A stretch of DNA of 7,512 nucleotides from Bacillota bacterium (GCA_021780795.1 JAJXYA010000428.1:1-7512), one strand, 5' to 3'; shown: positions 1 to 6,333, counted from the stretch's first letter. The notes: generated by a model from the sequence alone, not told the origin. A program made the numbers and translations.

Positions 1-126
1 TGCCATTGTACCTGTAGCATCTTGTGTTAGTGTTTGATCAATCTTAATTGATATCTCTTCTCCAGCAATCATTTGACCTTCTACTAGATGTGATTTTAAA
101 ATTTTTCTAGTTATATTTTGTTTCAC
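1..126 (-). CDS. Aconitate hydratase (aconitase), N-terminal fragment cut by the left window edge
   Basis: Only the first 42 codons are present. They read from a GTG start at 126 and include HLVEGQMIAGEE and IDQTLTQDATGTMA, which match the start of clostridial aconitases; the related isopropylmalate dehydratase large subunit starts differently. Aconitase is a cytoplasmic 4Fe-4S enzyme that interconverts citrate and isocitrate. The cluster-binding cysteines lie outside the window. The GTG start is supported by a GGGCAGG Shine-Dalgarno-like stretch about nine bases upstream and by the family N-terminus beginning a few residues before the ILKSHLVEG segment. It follows citX on the same strand after a 99-bp gap that holds a perfect-armed palindromic operator, so it could be read through from the citrate lyase operon, have its own promoter, or both. 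The family call is fairly sure, but completeness cannot be judged. Confidence 0.85.
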   Translation of the reverse strand, partial: MKQNITRKILKSHLVEGQMIAGEEISIKIDQTLTQDATGTMA

Positions 127-160
127 CGTTATTTACCTGCCCTTCTTATGAATAAAGTAT

Positions 161-182
161 TATTGTATACCTGTATACAATA
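161..182. promoter_or_regulatory. Palindromic operator upstream of aconitase (site E), probable GntR/FCD target
   Basis: TATTGTATAC and GTATACAATA form perfect 10-bp arms around a central CT. The same core, TTGTATAC-NN-GTATACAA, recurs in the control region upstream of the malic-enzyme-family gene. Short palindromes with TGT/ACA ends are typical of FadR-type GntR regulators. The site is 35 bp upstream of the aconitase start and overlaps the candidate -10 region there, so binding could repress or modulate aconitase. That the nearby GntR protein binds it is inferred from the shared motif. Confidence 0.75.
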
Positions 183-206
183 ATCTCTATGATTTTAAAT
201 TTACAA
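177..206 (-). promoter_or_regulatory. Candidate aconitase promoter overlapping operator E
   Basis: On the minus strand, TTGTAA (201-206) is followed after 18 bp by TATTGT (177-182). The -10 matches consensus in only four of six positions, and its sequence is also part of the palindrome arm. It is the best -35/-10 pair I see in the citX-aconitase gap. An alternative uses TTGTAT inside the palindrome as the -35. No clear terminator separates citX from this region, so read-through is also possible. Confidence 0.3.
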
Positions 207-225
207 TAACTTAGACTAGATAATT

Positions 226-741
226 TTATTTACAATCCTTAATTATCTGATATATTTTATTTAATAGATCATTAATTGAATGTTTTCTGCCTCTTCCACA
301 TACCTTAGCACTGTCATTACATAAAAGACATTTTCTTTCTGATAAGCCTATTTCACTTCTACTAACTTGCTTAGCATCAGCAGTAAATACATCAAAATCG
401 AATAATCTTCCAAGCTCACTTTTATCTTCAATAGACGCAGTAACTTTTTTCACATTTATAGCATCCACATCTACAGTAAAAAATGCTTCATCACCAGCAG
501 CAGTGCTTTTAACTACCTTACCAACTATATTTATATTTTGCTTACCTAGTTCTTCTTCCAATAACCAAATACCCTTTTCATGAACCTTATTTAAAATGGA
601 GTTAGTCTTCTCTGGTCCTGGTATGTTTAGTGTAAAAGAAACTACGGTAGTTCTAAAAATATTAATTAACTCTCTTTGTGTTTTGGCACGGTTCTCCCTT
701 GCTTCAAGTATTTCTTTAAGGATAAGACTTTCACTATTCAT
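226..741 (-). CDS. citX: CitX: citrate lyase holo-ACP synthase (apo-citrate lyase phosphoribosyl-dephospho-CoA transferase)
   Basis: CitX transfers the 2'-(5''-triphosphoribosyl)-3'-dephospho-CoA group to the serine of the acyl carrier protein CitD, turning apo-citrate lyase into the active enzyme (EC 2.7.7.61). The 171-residue product has the usual length of a stand-alone CitX. Family motifs are visible: an N-terminal LEARENRAKTQREL segment, GRLFDFDV at 111-118, and a C-terminal block with R128, IGL(S)ER at 131-136, CLLC at 138-141, C148 and RGRKH at 150-154. The ATG follows the citF stop by 15 bp, and a GAGAGG ribosome binding site lies just after that stop. It is last in the citCDEFX series. 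CitG is encoded separately in this locus, so this is not a CitXG fusion. Confidence 0.95.
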   Translation of the reverse strand: MNSESLILKEILEARENRAKTQRELINIFRTTVVSFTLNIPGPEKTNSILNKVHEKGIWLLEEELGKQNINIVGKVVKSTAAGDEAFFTVDVDAINVKKVTASIEDKSELGRLFDFDVFTADAKQVSRSEIGLSERKCLLCNDSAKVCGRGRKHSINDLLNKIYQIIKDCK

Positions 742-756
742 TAATTTCTATCCTCT

Positions 757-2298
757 CTACTTTACTGCTCTAATAACATCAATAACTGAGCCATCTCTAT
801 ATTCAACTATACCAACAATTTTATCTCCATATTCAATTGCCTTAGGCTTACCAGTAATCTTTTCTGCTTTTTCTTTAAGTTCTCCTATAGTGAATACAGG
901 AAGTTTTGCTTTAGTAAATTTTTCAATTAAATCTAATCTTAAAGGATTTACTGCTATTCCTCTATCTGTTACAACTACATCTATTGTTTCCCCAGGAGTT
1001 ATTACAGTATTTACTTTATCAACAATTGTAGGTATTCTACCTCTTATTAATGGTGCAACTATCATTGCAAGCTTTGCGCCTGCTGCAGTATCGCAGTGTC
1101 CGCCAGAAGCTCCTCTTATTACCCCATCTGAACCTGTAATTACGTTAATATTAAAGTCAGTATCTATTTCTAGAGCACTTAACATAACGATATCTAACTT
1201 GTTAACAGCACAACCTTTGTTATGTGGGTTGGCATAATAAGATGCACTAATTTCATAATGATCTGGGTTTTCACCTATTGATTTTGCTGCTGCTAAATCA
1301 AAGCTTTGAGTATCGTATAATTTAGAGATTAATCCTTCTTTTTGCATTTCTACAAATTGTTCTGTGATTCCGCCTAATGCAAAACTAGCTTTAATATCTT
1401 TTTCAATCATTTTTTCTCTTATAAATCTTGCAACTGCTAGAGAAGCACCACCTGTACCGCATTGCATAGAGAAACCTGGTACAAAATAACCTGAAGCTTC
1501 AATTGCTGCTGCTGCATATTTAGCAATTAGTAATTCTCTTGGATTTTTAGTATATCTTGTAGCACCTGATACAATTCCTTTTGGATTTCCAATAGTATCT
1601 ACTTGAACTATATAATCTACGTCAGTTTGCATAATGCTTGCTGGTACATTAGGATATTCAACTAAGTTATCTGTAATAAGCACAACCCTGTCTGCATATT
1701 GGGCATCTACCATAGCATAGCCTAGTGAACCACAAAAGGATTCTCCACTGTATCCATTTGCATTACCATATTCGTCACAACAAGGTGCTCCTAAAAAGGC
1801 AACGTCAATTTGTGAGTCTCCAGCTTCAATTGCTCTTGCTCTACCACCGTGTGAACGGATTATTATTGGAGTTTCTAAAATCCCCTTTGATATAGCTTCT
1901 GCTAATGGACCTCTAACCCCACTAGTGATTATTTTTGATACAACACCATTTTTTATATGTTCGATTACTGGTTCATGTACTGAGTTCAATGAGCTTGATG
2001 CTAAGGTTAAGTTTTTGATTCCTAGCTTAGCTATGGTATCTAAGACCATATTTAAAATGTAATCTCCCTCTCTAAAGTGGTGGTGAAAGGATATTGTCAT
2101 ACCATCTTTGAGTTCAGTTTCAAGAACTGCTTTTTCAATACTATCTAATAACTTGCTGTTTCCTGGTAGCGCCTGAGATATTTTACGTCCAAATCTACGT
2201 TTTACAGGTTGAAAATTAAATGGTCCATTGTAAGGCATTAGTTCTCCAATTCCTTCTATATATTCAGGTACTTCTCTTCCGACTTTATTTTTAAGCAA
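757..2298 (-). CDS. citF: CitF: citrate lyase alpha subunit (citrate:acetyl-ACP transferase)
   Basis: CitF exchanges the acetyl group on holo-CitD for citrate, forming citryl-ACP and releasing acetate (EC 2.8.3.10). It is the large subunit of the cytoplasmic citrate lyase complex. About 513 residues is normal length. Visible family motifs include DGMTISFHHHFREGD near the N-terminus, GVRGPLAEAISKG, SHGGRARAIEAG, and the C-terminal SGGHCDTAAGAKLAM followed by VVTDRGIAVNP. I chose the TTG start at 2298: it has AAGGAGG (2307-2313) eight bases upstream and gives the N-terminus MLKNKVGREVPEYI, which resembles other CitF proteins. It overlaps the citE stop by 8 bp. An in-frame ATG at 2316, with AGGAG nine bases upstream, would add six residues (519 aa) and cannot be excluded. 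The reading frame is intact. Confidence 0.95.
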   Translation of the reverse strand: MLKNKVGREVPEYIEGIGELMPYNGPFNFQPVKRRFGRKISQALPGNSKLLDSIEKAVLETELKDGMTISFHHHFREGDYILNMVLDTIAKLGIKNLTLASSSLNSVHEPVIEHIKNGVVSKIITSGVRGPLAEAISKGILETPIIIRSHGGRARAIEAGDSQIDVAFLGAPCCDEYGNANGYSGESFCGSLGYAMVDAQYADRVVLITDNLVEYPNVPASIMQTDVDYIVQVDTIGNPKGIVSGATRYTKNPRELLIAKYAAAAIEASGYFVPGFSMQCGTGGASLAVARFIREKMIEKDIKASFALGGITEQFVEMQKEGLISKLYDTQSFDLAAAKSIGENPDHYEISASYYANPHNKGCAVNKLDIVMLSALEIDTDFNINVITGSDGVIRGASGGHCDTAAGAKLAMIVAPLIRGRIPTIVDKVNTVITPGETIDVVVTDRGIAVNPLRLDLIEKFTKAKLPVFTIGELKEKAEKITGKPKAIEYGDKIVGIVEYRDGSVIDVIRAVK

Positions 2299-3193
2299 TT
2301 TCGTCCCCTCCTTCATTTATATATACTCCTGCTGCTTCTGCTAACATAAGTACTCTTTGTGCTCTCTCTATTATTGGCTTGTCTACCATTTTTCCGTCTA
2401 GAGATACTACTCCCGAGCCTCTTTTTTTAGCCTCTTCAGCAGCTTTTATTACTCTTATAGATTTATCTATGTCCTTTTGTGATGGTGTATATATTTCATG
2501 AACTGGTCCTATTTGTCTTGGATTTATTACAGATTTTCCATCGAAGCCTAATTGTTTAATTAATTTAACTTCATTTATAAAGCCTTCTTCATTATTTACA
2601 TCTGAGTATACTGTATCAAAAGCATATATTCCGGCTGCTCTTGCTGCAAGTAATATTTGACTTCTTCCCACTAAAAGTTCTATTCCTTCTGGTGAACGTG
2701 TTGTCTTTAAGTCTGTTACGTAGTCCTCTGCTCCAATAGCTATACCCATAAGTCTTTTGCTCGCTGTTGCTATTTGATGTGCATTTATTGCACCTAAGGC
2801 TCCTTCAACTGCTGCCATCATTTTTGTTTTTCCTACTGGTATTCCTGCTTCTTCTTCTATTCTTGCTATTTCGTTTTCTACATCTATAATATCCTGTGCA
2901 CTTTCTGTCTTAGGAAGTCTTATAACATCTGGCTGTGCTCTTACTATAGCTTCTAAATCTTCCATTCCAAAAGGTGTATCAAGACCATTTATTCTTACTA
3001 CAGTTTCCATTCCTTCATAATCGATGTTTTTTAGTGCATTATAAACTAAAAATCTAGCAGCATCTTTTTCATTTATGGATACAGAATCCTCTAGGTCAAA
3101 CATTATAGAATCTGCACCATAAATGTGGGCATCCTTAACCATTCCAGGATTATTTCCTGGCACGTACATCATTGTTCTTCTTAGCTTGTACAT
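2291..3193 (-). CDS. citE: CitE: citrate lyase beta subunit (citryl-ACP lyase)
   Basis: CitE splits citryl-ACP into oxaloacetate and acetyl-ACP (EC 4.1.3.34) and belongs to the HpcH/HpaI TIM-barrel family. Visible motifs in the 300-residue product are RRTMMYVPGN at the start, FDLEDSV at 32-38, VVRING with R67, RLPK at 92-95, AAVEG with the probable metal ligand E130, GAEDY with D157 at 154-158, and GFDGKSVINPRQI at 217-228. I chose the ATG at 3193. It shares one base with the citD stop (TAATG), has a G-rich Shine-Dalgarno (GGGGGGTG, 3202-3209) eight bases upstream, and puts the conserved LRRTM segment at the N-terminus. An in-frame ATG at 3211 would add six residues inside citD. The overlap implies translational coupling of CitD and CitE. 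Confidence 0.96.
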   Translation of the reverse strand: MYKLRRTMMYVPGNNPGMVKDAHIYGADSIMFDLEDSVSINEKDAARFLVYNALKNIDYEGMETVVRINGLDTPFGMEDLEAIVRAQPDVIRLPKTESAQDIIDVENEIARIEEEAGIPVGKTKMMAAVEGALGAINAHQIATASKRLMGIAIGAEDYVTDLKTTRSPEGIELLVGRSQILLAARAAGIYAFDTVYSDVNNEEGFINEVKLIKQLGFDGKSVINPRQIGPVHEIYTPSQKDIDKSIRVIKAAEEAKKRGSGVVSLDGKMVDKPIIERAQRVLMLAEAAGVYINEGGDEIA

Positions 3194-3489
3194 TAGTCTT
3201 GCACCCCCCATTTAAATTTTGCTTCTCCTGCAGCTCTTAAAACTGCCGTTTGAACTCTTGATTTTATAACGCAATCTAATGCACCTTTATCGTTAACATT
3301 AACAAGTGCACTTTCTACCTTCAAAGCTGATAAGGTATCCATTATAACCTTCTTAATTTGGTCCCCAAATTGTTTTTCTACAGAACTTTTTAATTTTATG
3401 GCTATCTCTTTATTTGGATTTGGCTCTATTGTTATTAATATGTCACTAGATTCTAAAGTTCCAGCCATAGCAGTATTCTTAATTTCCAT
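3193..3489 (-). CDS. citD: CitD: citrate lyase gamma subunit (acyl carrier protein)
   Basis: CitD carries the phosphoribosyl-dephospho-CoA prosthetic group, to which acetyl and citryl groups are bound as thioesters. The 98-residue length is typical. The N-terminal block AMAGTLESSDILITIEP contains the attachment serine at position 14, the same numbering as in characterised enterobacterial CitD. The C-terminal half has the conserved segment DCVIKSRVQTAVLRA. A perfect AGGAGG (3497-3502) lies seven bases before the ATG. It starts 16 bp after the citC stop and shares one base with citE, so CitC, CitD and CitE are almost certainly co-expressed. Confidence 0.96.
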   Translation of the reverse strand: MEIKNTAMAGTLESSDILITIEPNPNKEIAIKLKSSVEKQFGDQIKKVIMDTLSALKVESALVNVNDKGALDCVIKSRVQTAVLRAAGEAKFKWGVQD

Positions 3490-3505
3490 AAGTTAACCTC
3501 CTATA

Positions 3506-4546
3506 CTATTTTTCTTTATTTTTAATTTTACTAATTATATTTTCAGCCTCTTCTGATACTAAAAACTTGTAAGTTGTGTCAGGAACCAACTCTTTTATCT
3601 CTGCAAATCTATCTTCTTTAATTAGTTCTCTAACTCTAGATGCACTTGTTATTTGCTTTTCAATGATAATTCGAGGAACTTCAATGAGCTCTACGCCTGA
3701 AAGAGGCAATACTTCCTTCATGGTGTTATTATATGTTTTAGTAAGTTCACATAAAGGCTCTTCACCTACATATCTTCTATTAATTCCAAGAGCAGGCACT
3801 ATATAGTTAGTGAAAATTTGAATATCTAATAATGAATGTGTTTTAACAACTTCTTCTTGTTTTTTTAGAAAGTAGGATGGAAAAGTGGCACTTGAGATTA
3901 TATAATCTTCTCCCTTATGGAGTATTACATTATTTAAGTGCTTAAGTCCCTCTTCAACTAATTTGTATCGGACTTCAGATGGAAAAACTGATTTGTCTTC
4001 CCATACTACAAAAACATGAACCGCATCACTTTCCCTTGAAGCCTTTTCTATTAAATATTTATGCCCTAATGTGAAGGGATTACAGTTTACAACTACAGCT
4101 GAAACTACCTTCCCAGTAGCCTTTTTCTTTTTTATTTTCTCTATAAAACCACTTATACCAAAAGGATTATTTTCAAGTAAGATGACTCTACTCGATACTT
4201 CTGCAAATTTATAAAAACCTAAGTCCTGAAAAATATTATAATTTTTCGGTTTAGTATAAACAAATAGATGACTGTTCCCTCTTCTATATTGTTCATTTAT
4301 TAAATCCGAGATAATTTTATTAGAAACTCCCATTCCCTTATAATTATCATCTACAGCTATACATTTTAAGATTCTACCTTCAAAGGAACCCGTAGCAACT
4401 ATTTTATCATCATCATAAAGTGCTACTGTGTATTCTAAGTTTTCTTCCAATCTTAACTCATGTTTATTAAGAAAATCTTCTACTTCTTTTAATTTCTTAA
4501 AATCATTATTTTCAATAATCATTTCTTCTAAATTAAGATATTCCAT
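3506..4546 (-). CDS. citC: CitC: [citrate (pro-3S)-lyase] ligase (acetate:SH-citrate lyase ligase)
   Basis: CitC uses ATP and acetate to acetylate the thiol of holo-CitD, switching citrate lyase on (EC 6.2.1.22). The 346-residue protein has the expected two-domain layout. An N-terminal GNAT-like domain (about 15-125) contains DDNYKGMGVSNKI at 66-78, an acyl-CoA-loop-like motif. A C-terminal nucleotidyltransferase domain contains NCNPFTLGH at 154-162, with the (H/N)xGH signature ending in H162, and ITSASRVREL at 299-308, the ISSTxxR-like motif. AAGGAG (4555-4560) lies eight bases before the ATG. The 58-bp gap from the upstream malic-enzyme-family gene holds no terminator that I can see, so both are probably in one transcript. 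Confidence 0.96.
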   Translation of the reverse strand: MEYLNLEEMIIENNDFKKLKEVEDFLNKHELRLEENLEYTVALYDDDKIVATGSFEGRILKCIAVDDNYKGMGVSNKIISDLINEQYRRGNSHLFVYTKPKNYNIFQDLGFYKFAEVSSRVILLENNPFGISGFIEKIKKKKATGKVVSAVVVNCNPFTLGHKYLIEKASRESDAVHVFVVWEDKSVFPSEVRYKLVEEGLKHLNNVILHKGEDYIISSATFPSYFLKKQEEVVKTHSLLDIQIFTNYIVPALGINRRYVGEEPLCELTKTYNNTMKEVLPLSGVELIEVPRIIIEKQITSASRVRELIKEDRFAEIKELVPDTTYKFLVSEEAENIISKIKNKEK

Positions 4547-4604
4547 AAATATTACTCCTTTGATTGTGGTACTTAACCCTTCGCTAGTAAGTTAATCTAA
4601 ATAT

Positions 4605-5792
4605 CTATAAATTTGATACTCTATTTAGACCAAGTTTCATAGCTACATTTATAACCGCATTTGCAACTGCATCGGCGACACCTTCAGCAAATACACTTGG
4701 TACTATACATTTTTCATTTAAGTCACTATCTTTTACTAAACTTGCAAGTCCCTGTGCTGCTGCAATTTTCATTTCATCACATATATCCGTAGCTCTTACT
4801 TTTAAAGCTCCTTTAAATATACCGGGGAAAACTAGCACATTATTTATCTGGTTTGGAAAATCTGATCTTCCTGTAGCCACAACTCTAGCTCCACCTTCTA
4901 TTGCCTCACTTGGCAATATTTCAGGCATAGGGTTCGCTAATGCAAAAACAATACTGTCTTTATTCATAGTTTCTACCATTTCTTTAGTTAACACATTTCC
5001 TGCTGAAACTCCTATGAATACATCTTTATTTTTAATTACTTCTTTAAGTGTTCCTTTTTCATAAGATCTATTTGTTACTTTAGCAATTTTTTGTTGTACT
5101 TCATTTATTGTATTATCTCCTTCAACAAGAGCTCCATTTAGATCACATAGTACTATGTTTTTTACTCCAGCAGAAATTAAAATTTTAGCTGTTGCAATAC
5201 CTGAAGCACCCGCACCATTTATAATAACTTCTATTTCGCTTATACTTTTATTTACTATTTTTAAAGCATTATACAAACCAGCTAAAACTGCAATGGCTGT
5301 TCCATGTTGATCATCATGATATACTGGTATGTCTAACTCTTCTTTTAATCTATCTTCAATATAAAAACATTCAGGAGCCTTTATGTCTTCAAGGTGTATT
5401 CCACCAAAGCCCGGTGAAATATTCTTTATAGTATTTACTATGTCATCAGGATCAGTAGAATTTAAAGCTATTGGCATTGCATCTACACCGCCAAATTCCT
5501 TAAGCAATATGGCCTTACCTTCGACTACCGGAAGCCCTGCTTCTGGCCCTATATTTCCAAGTCCAAGTACCGCAGTTCCATTTGTAATTACAGCTACTGT
5601 TCTACCTTTCATTGTATACTTGTAAGCATTTTCTTTATCTTTAGCTATTTCAAGGCAAGGTTCTGCTACCCCTGGTGTGTAAGCTAATGCTAAATCCTCT
5701 CCATTTTTTAAGGACATTGTTCCAATGATTTCTACCTTACCCCTATTTTTTTTGTGCAATCTTAAAGCTTCTTTTTTTATATCTATTATCAT
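4605..5792 (-). CDS. Malic-enzyme-family protein, probably a CitM-type soluble oxaloacetate decarboxylase
   Basis: The sequence is a short bacterial malic enzyme (395 aa). Catalytic-site motifs are present: LAYTPGVAEP with Y38, VVEGKAILLKEFGG with K93, metal ligands E135 and D136 in HLEDIKAPE plus D161 in YHDDQHGTA, and the dinucleotide-binding GAGASG at 193-198. Malic enzymes convert malate to pyruvate and CO2. In Lactococcus and Enterococcus citrate operons, the equivalent gene next to citCDEF encodes CitM, which decarboxylates oxaloacetate. The position directly before citC makes that the likely role here, but no residue I can see separates the two activities. The ATG at 5792 fits the family N-terminus (IDIKKEALRLHKK) but has no Shine-Dalgarno. 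A strong one lies 38 bases upstream with no canonical start after it. The general name would be NAD(P)-dependent malic enzyme; citM or mae are possible symbols. Confidence 0.88.
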   Translation of the reverse strand: MIIDIKKEALRLHKKNRGKVEIIGTMSLKNGEDLALAYTPGVAEPCLEIAKDKENAYKYTMKGRTVAVITNGTAVLGLGNIGPEAGLPVVEGKAILLKEFGGVDAMPIALNSTDPDDIVNTIKNISPGFGGIHLEDIKAPECFYIEDRLKEELDIPVYHDDQHGTAIAVLAGLYNALKIVNKSISEIEVIINGAGASGIATAKILISAGVKNIVLCDLNGALVEGDNTINEVQQKIAKVTNRSYEKGTLKEVIKNKDVFIGVSAGNVLTKEMVETMNKDSIVFALANPMPEILPSEAIEGGARVVATGRSDFPNQINNVLVFPGIFKGALKVRATDICDEMKIAAAQGLASLVKDSDLNEKCIVPSVFAEGVADAVANAVINVAMKLGLNRVSNL

Positions 5793-5830
5793 ATTTTTTA
5801 TCGAACTGTATAATTTAAACAGATCGATTG

Positions 5831-5839
5831 CACCTCCCT
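5831..5839 (-). promoter_or_regulatory. Strong Shine-Dalgarno (AGGGAGGTG) without a canonical start codon
   Basis: AGGGAGGTG on the minus strand is the best ribosome-binding sequence near the malic-enzyme-family gene but lies 38 bases before its ATG. The intervening frame is open: after an in-frame TAG come GGA GGT GCA ATC GAT CTG TTT and onward to the ATG. A CTG eight bases after the motif, or an ATC, could start a protein about 10 to 12 residues longer. Otherwise it may serve a short leader peptide or act through RNA folding. Confidence 0.5.
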
Positions 5840-5871
5840 AGTATCTGAATTTATATTTGAGATTATTTCAT

Positions 5872-5899
5872 ACAGTAACCCTTGTACTTCCACAGTAAC
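5872..5899. repeat. 8-bp direct repeat in the leader of the malic-enzyme-cit operon
   Basis: ACAGTAAC occurs at 5872-5879 and 5892-5899, that is, GTTACTGT twice on the transcribed strand, 20 bp apart or about two helical turns. Both copies lie between operator D and the Shine-Dalgarno. I do not recognise a binding protein. Short repeats arise by chance in AT-rich DNA. Confidence 0.4.
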
Positions 5900-5965
5900 T
5901 CCCAAAATTAAGTGGGTTTTTATTTGTTTTTAAAATATAAAGCAACCTCTTAAATTTTAAAACTG

Positions 5966-5989
5966 AAATTGTATACTTGTATACAATTT
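5966..5989. promoter_or_regulatory. Palindromic operator (site D), probable GntR/FCD target
   Basis: AAATTGTATAC and GTATACAATTT form perfect 11-bp arms around a central TT. The core is identical to that of the aconitase operator and of the large palindrome. Its centre (5977.5) is 160 bp from that of site C. It lies downstream of all promoter candidates I see, so it would act as a roadblock or a looping partner, or fold as a hairpin in the leader RNA. Confidence 0.75.
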
Positions 5990-6082
5990 GAATTGTCATA
6001 AATTAAACCGTTTTATTGTAACTTACAAACAAAAAATTTATAACTTCTATAATTAAATAATTTATTGAATTTAGTTATTTTT

Positions 6083-6110
6083 GTTATATATTTGGTTTTA
6101 GATTATCCAA
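6083..6110 (-). promoter_or_regulatory. Candidate second promoter for the malic-enzyme-cit operon
   Basis: On the minus strand TTGGAT (6105-6110) is followed after 16 bp by TATAAC (6083-6088). The -10 matches in five of six positions; the -35 is weak. The 46-bp palindrome lies directly upstream, with its centre about 60 bp before the expected start site, a position typical for activators that contact RNA polymerase. A weak -35 fits activator dependence, but this is inferred. Confidence 0.3.
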
Positions 6111-6114
6111 AAAC

Positions 6115-6160
6115 TTATTTATTACAAATTGTATACATGTATACAATTTGTAATAAATAA
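6115..6160. repeat. 46-bp perfect palindrome containing operator site C
   Basis: The two 23-bp arms are exact reverse complements with no spacer, centred between 6137 and 6138. The middle is AAATTGTATACATGTATACAATTT read as two halves, the same operator core as the other sites; the flanking arms add ATTAC/GTAAT and AT-rich steps. As DNA it is probably a high-affinity GntR site. As RNA from the upstream promoter it would form a long A/U-rich hairpin followed by five U residues, which resembles a weak intrinsic terminator or attenuator. The symmetry extends well beyond what a single GntR dimer needs. Confidence 0.85.
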
Positions 6161-6182
6161 AAAAGTTCGTCCTCGTATTTTG

Positions 6183-6211
6183 ATTATAATATGCATTTTA
6201 AAAAATTGCAA
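6183..6211 (-). promoter_or_regulatory. Near-consensus sigma-A promoter for the malic-enzyme-cit operon (P1)
   Basis: TTGCAA (6206-6211), a 17-bp spacer and a perfect TATAAT (6183-6188) on the minus strand. The expected start is near 6176, giving a leader of about 385 nt. Operators A and B lie upstream, and the large palindrome begins about 16 bp downstream of the start. This is the strongest promoter-like pair in the control region. Confidence 0.65.
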
Positions 6212-6246
6212 TCGTTTCACATAAAAAATTTATCGAATTAACAGTT

Positions 6247-6268
6247 AAATTGTATACAGGTGTAAATT
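6247..6268. promoter_or_regulatory. Degenerate operator (site B)
   Basis: The left arm AAATTGTATAC (6247-6257) is identical to that of sites C and D. After central AG, the right arm GTGTAAATT keeps only about half of the matching positions. It is best read as an intact half-site with a decayed partner. Its centre (6258.5) is exactly 32 bp from site A, close to three helical turns, which fits cooperative binding on one face. Confidence 0.5.
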
Positions 6269-6282
6269 ATTTGATTCCTAAA

Positions 6283-6298
6283 TGTATACCTGCATACA
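6283..6298. promoter_or_regulatory. Imperfect palindromic operator (site A)
   Basis: TGTATAC-CT-GCATACA has one mismatch between its arms and shares the central CT with the aconitase operator. It is the operator closest to gntR, about 114 bp upstream of the expected P1 start. Confidence 0.6.
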
Positions 6299-6333
6299 AC
6301 TATTCTTAAATCATCATCTTCAATGCTGGAATA

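Noticed and set aside
596..1237. Long plus-strand open frame (213 codons) opposite citX and citF
   Set aside because: It is antisense to two clearly conserved genes, has no ribosome binding site or recognisable motif, and is a by-product of their codon use.
5901..5930. Plus-strand terminator-like CCCA...TGGG followed by a T-rich run
   Set aside because: The stem is only four base pairs and no plus-strand gene lies upstream of it.
6122..6196. 24-residue minus-strand open frame beginning at ATG 6196
   Set aside because: Its start lies upstream of the P1 transcription start, and most of it is the palindrome; no Shine-Dalgarno precedes it.
6206..6219. CcpA (cre)-like sequence TGAAACGATTGCA over the P1 -35 region
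   Set aside because: The spacing is one base short of the usual cre consensus and the arms do not match well. Catabolite control of cit operons is known elsewhere, but this site is too weak to annotate.
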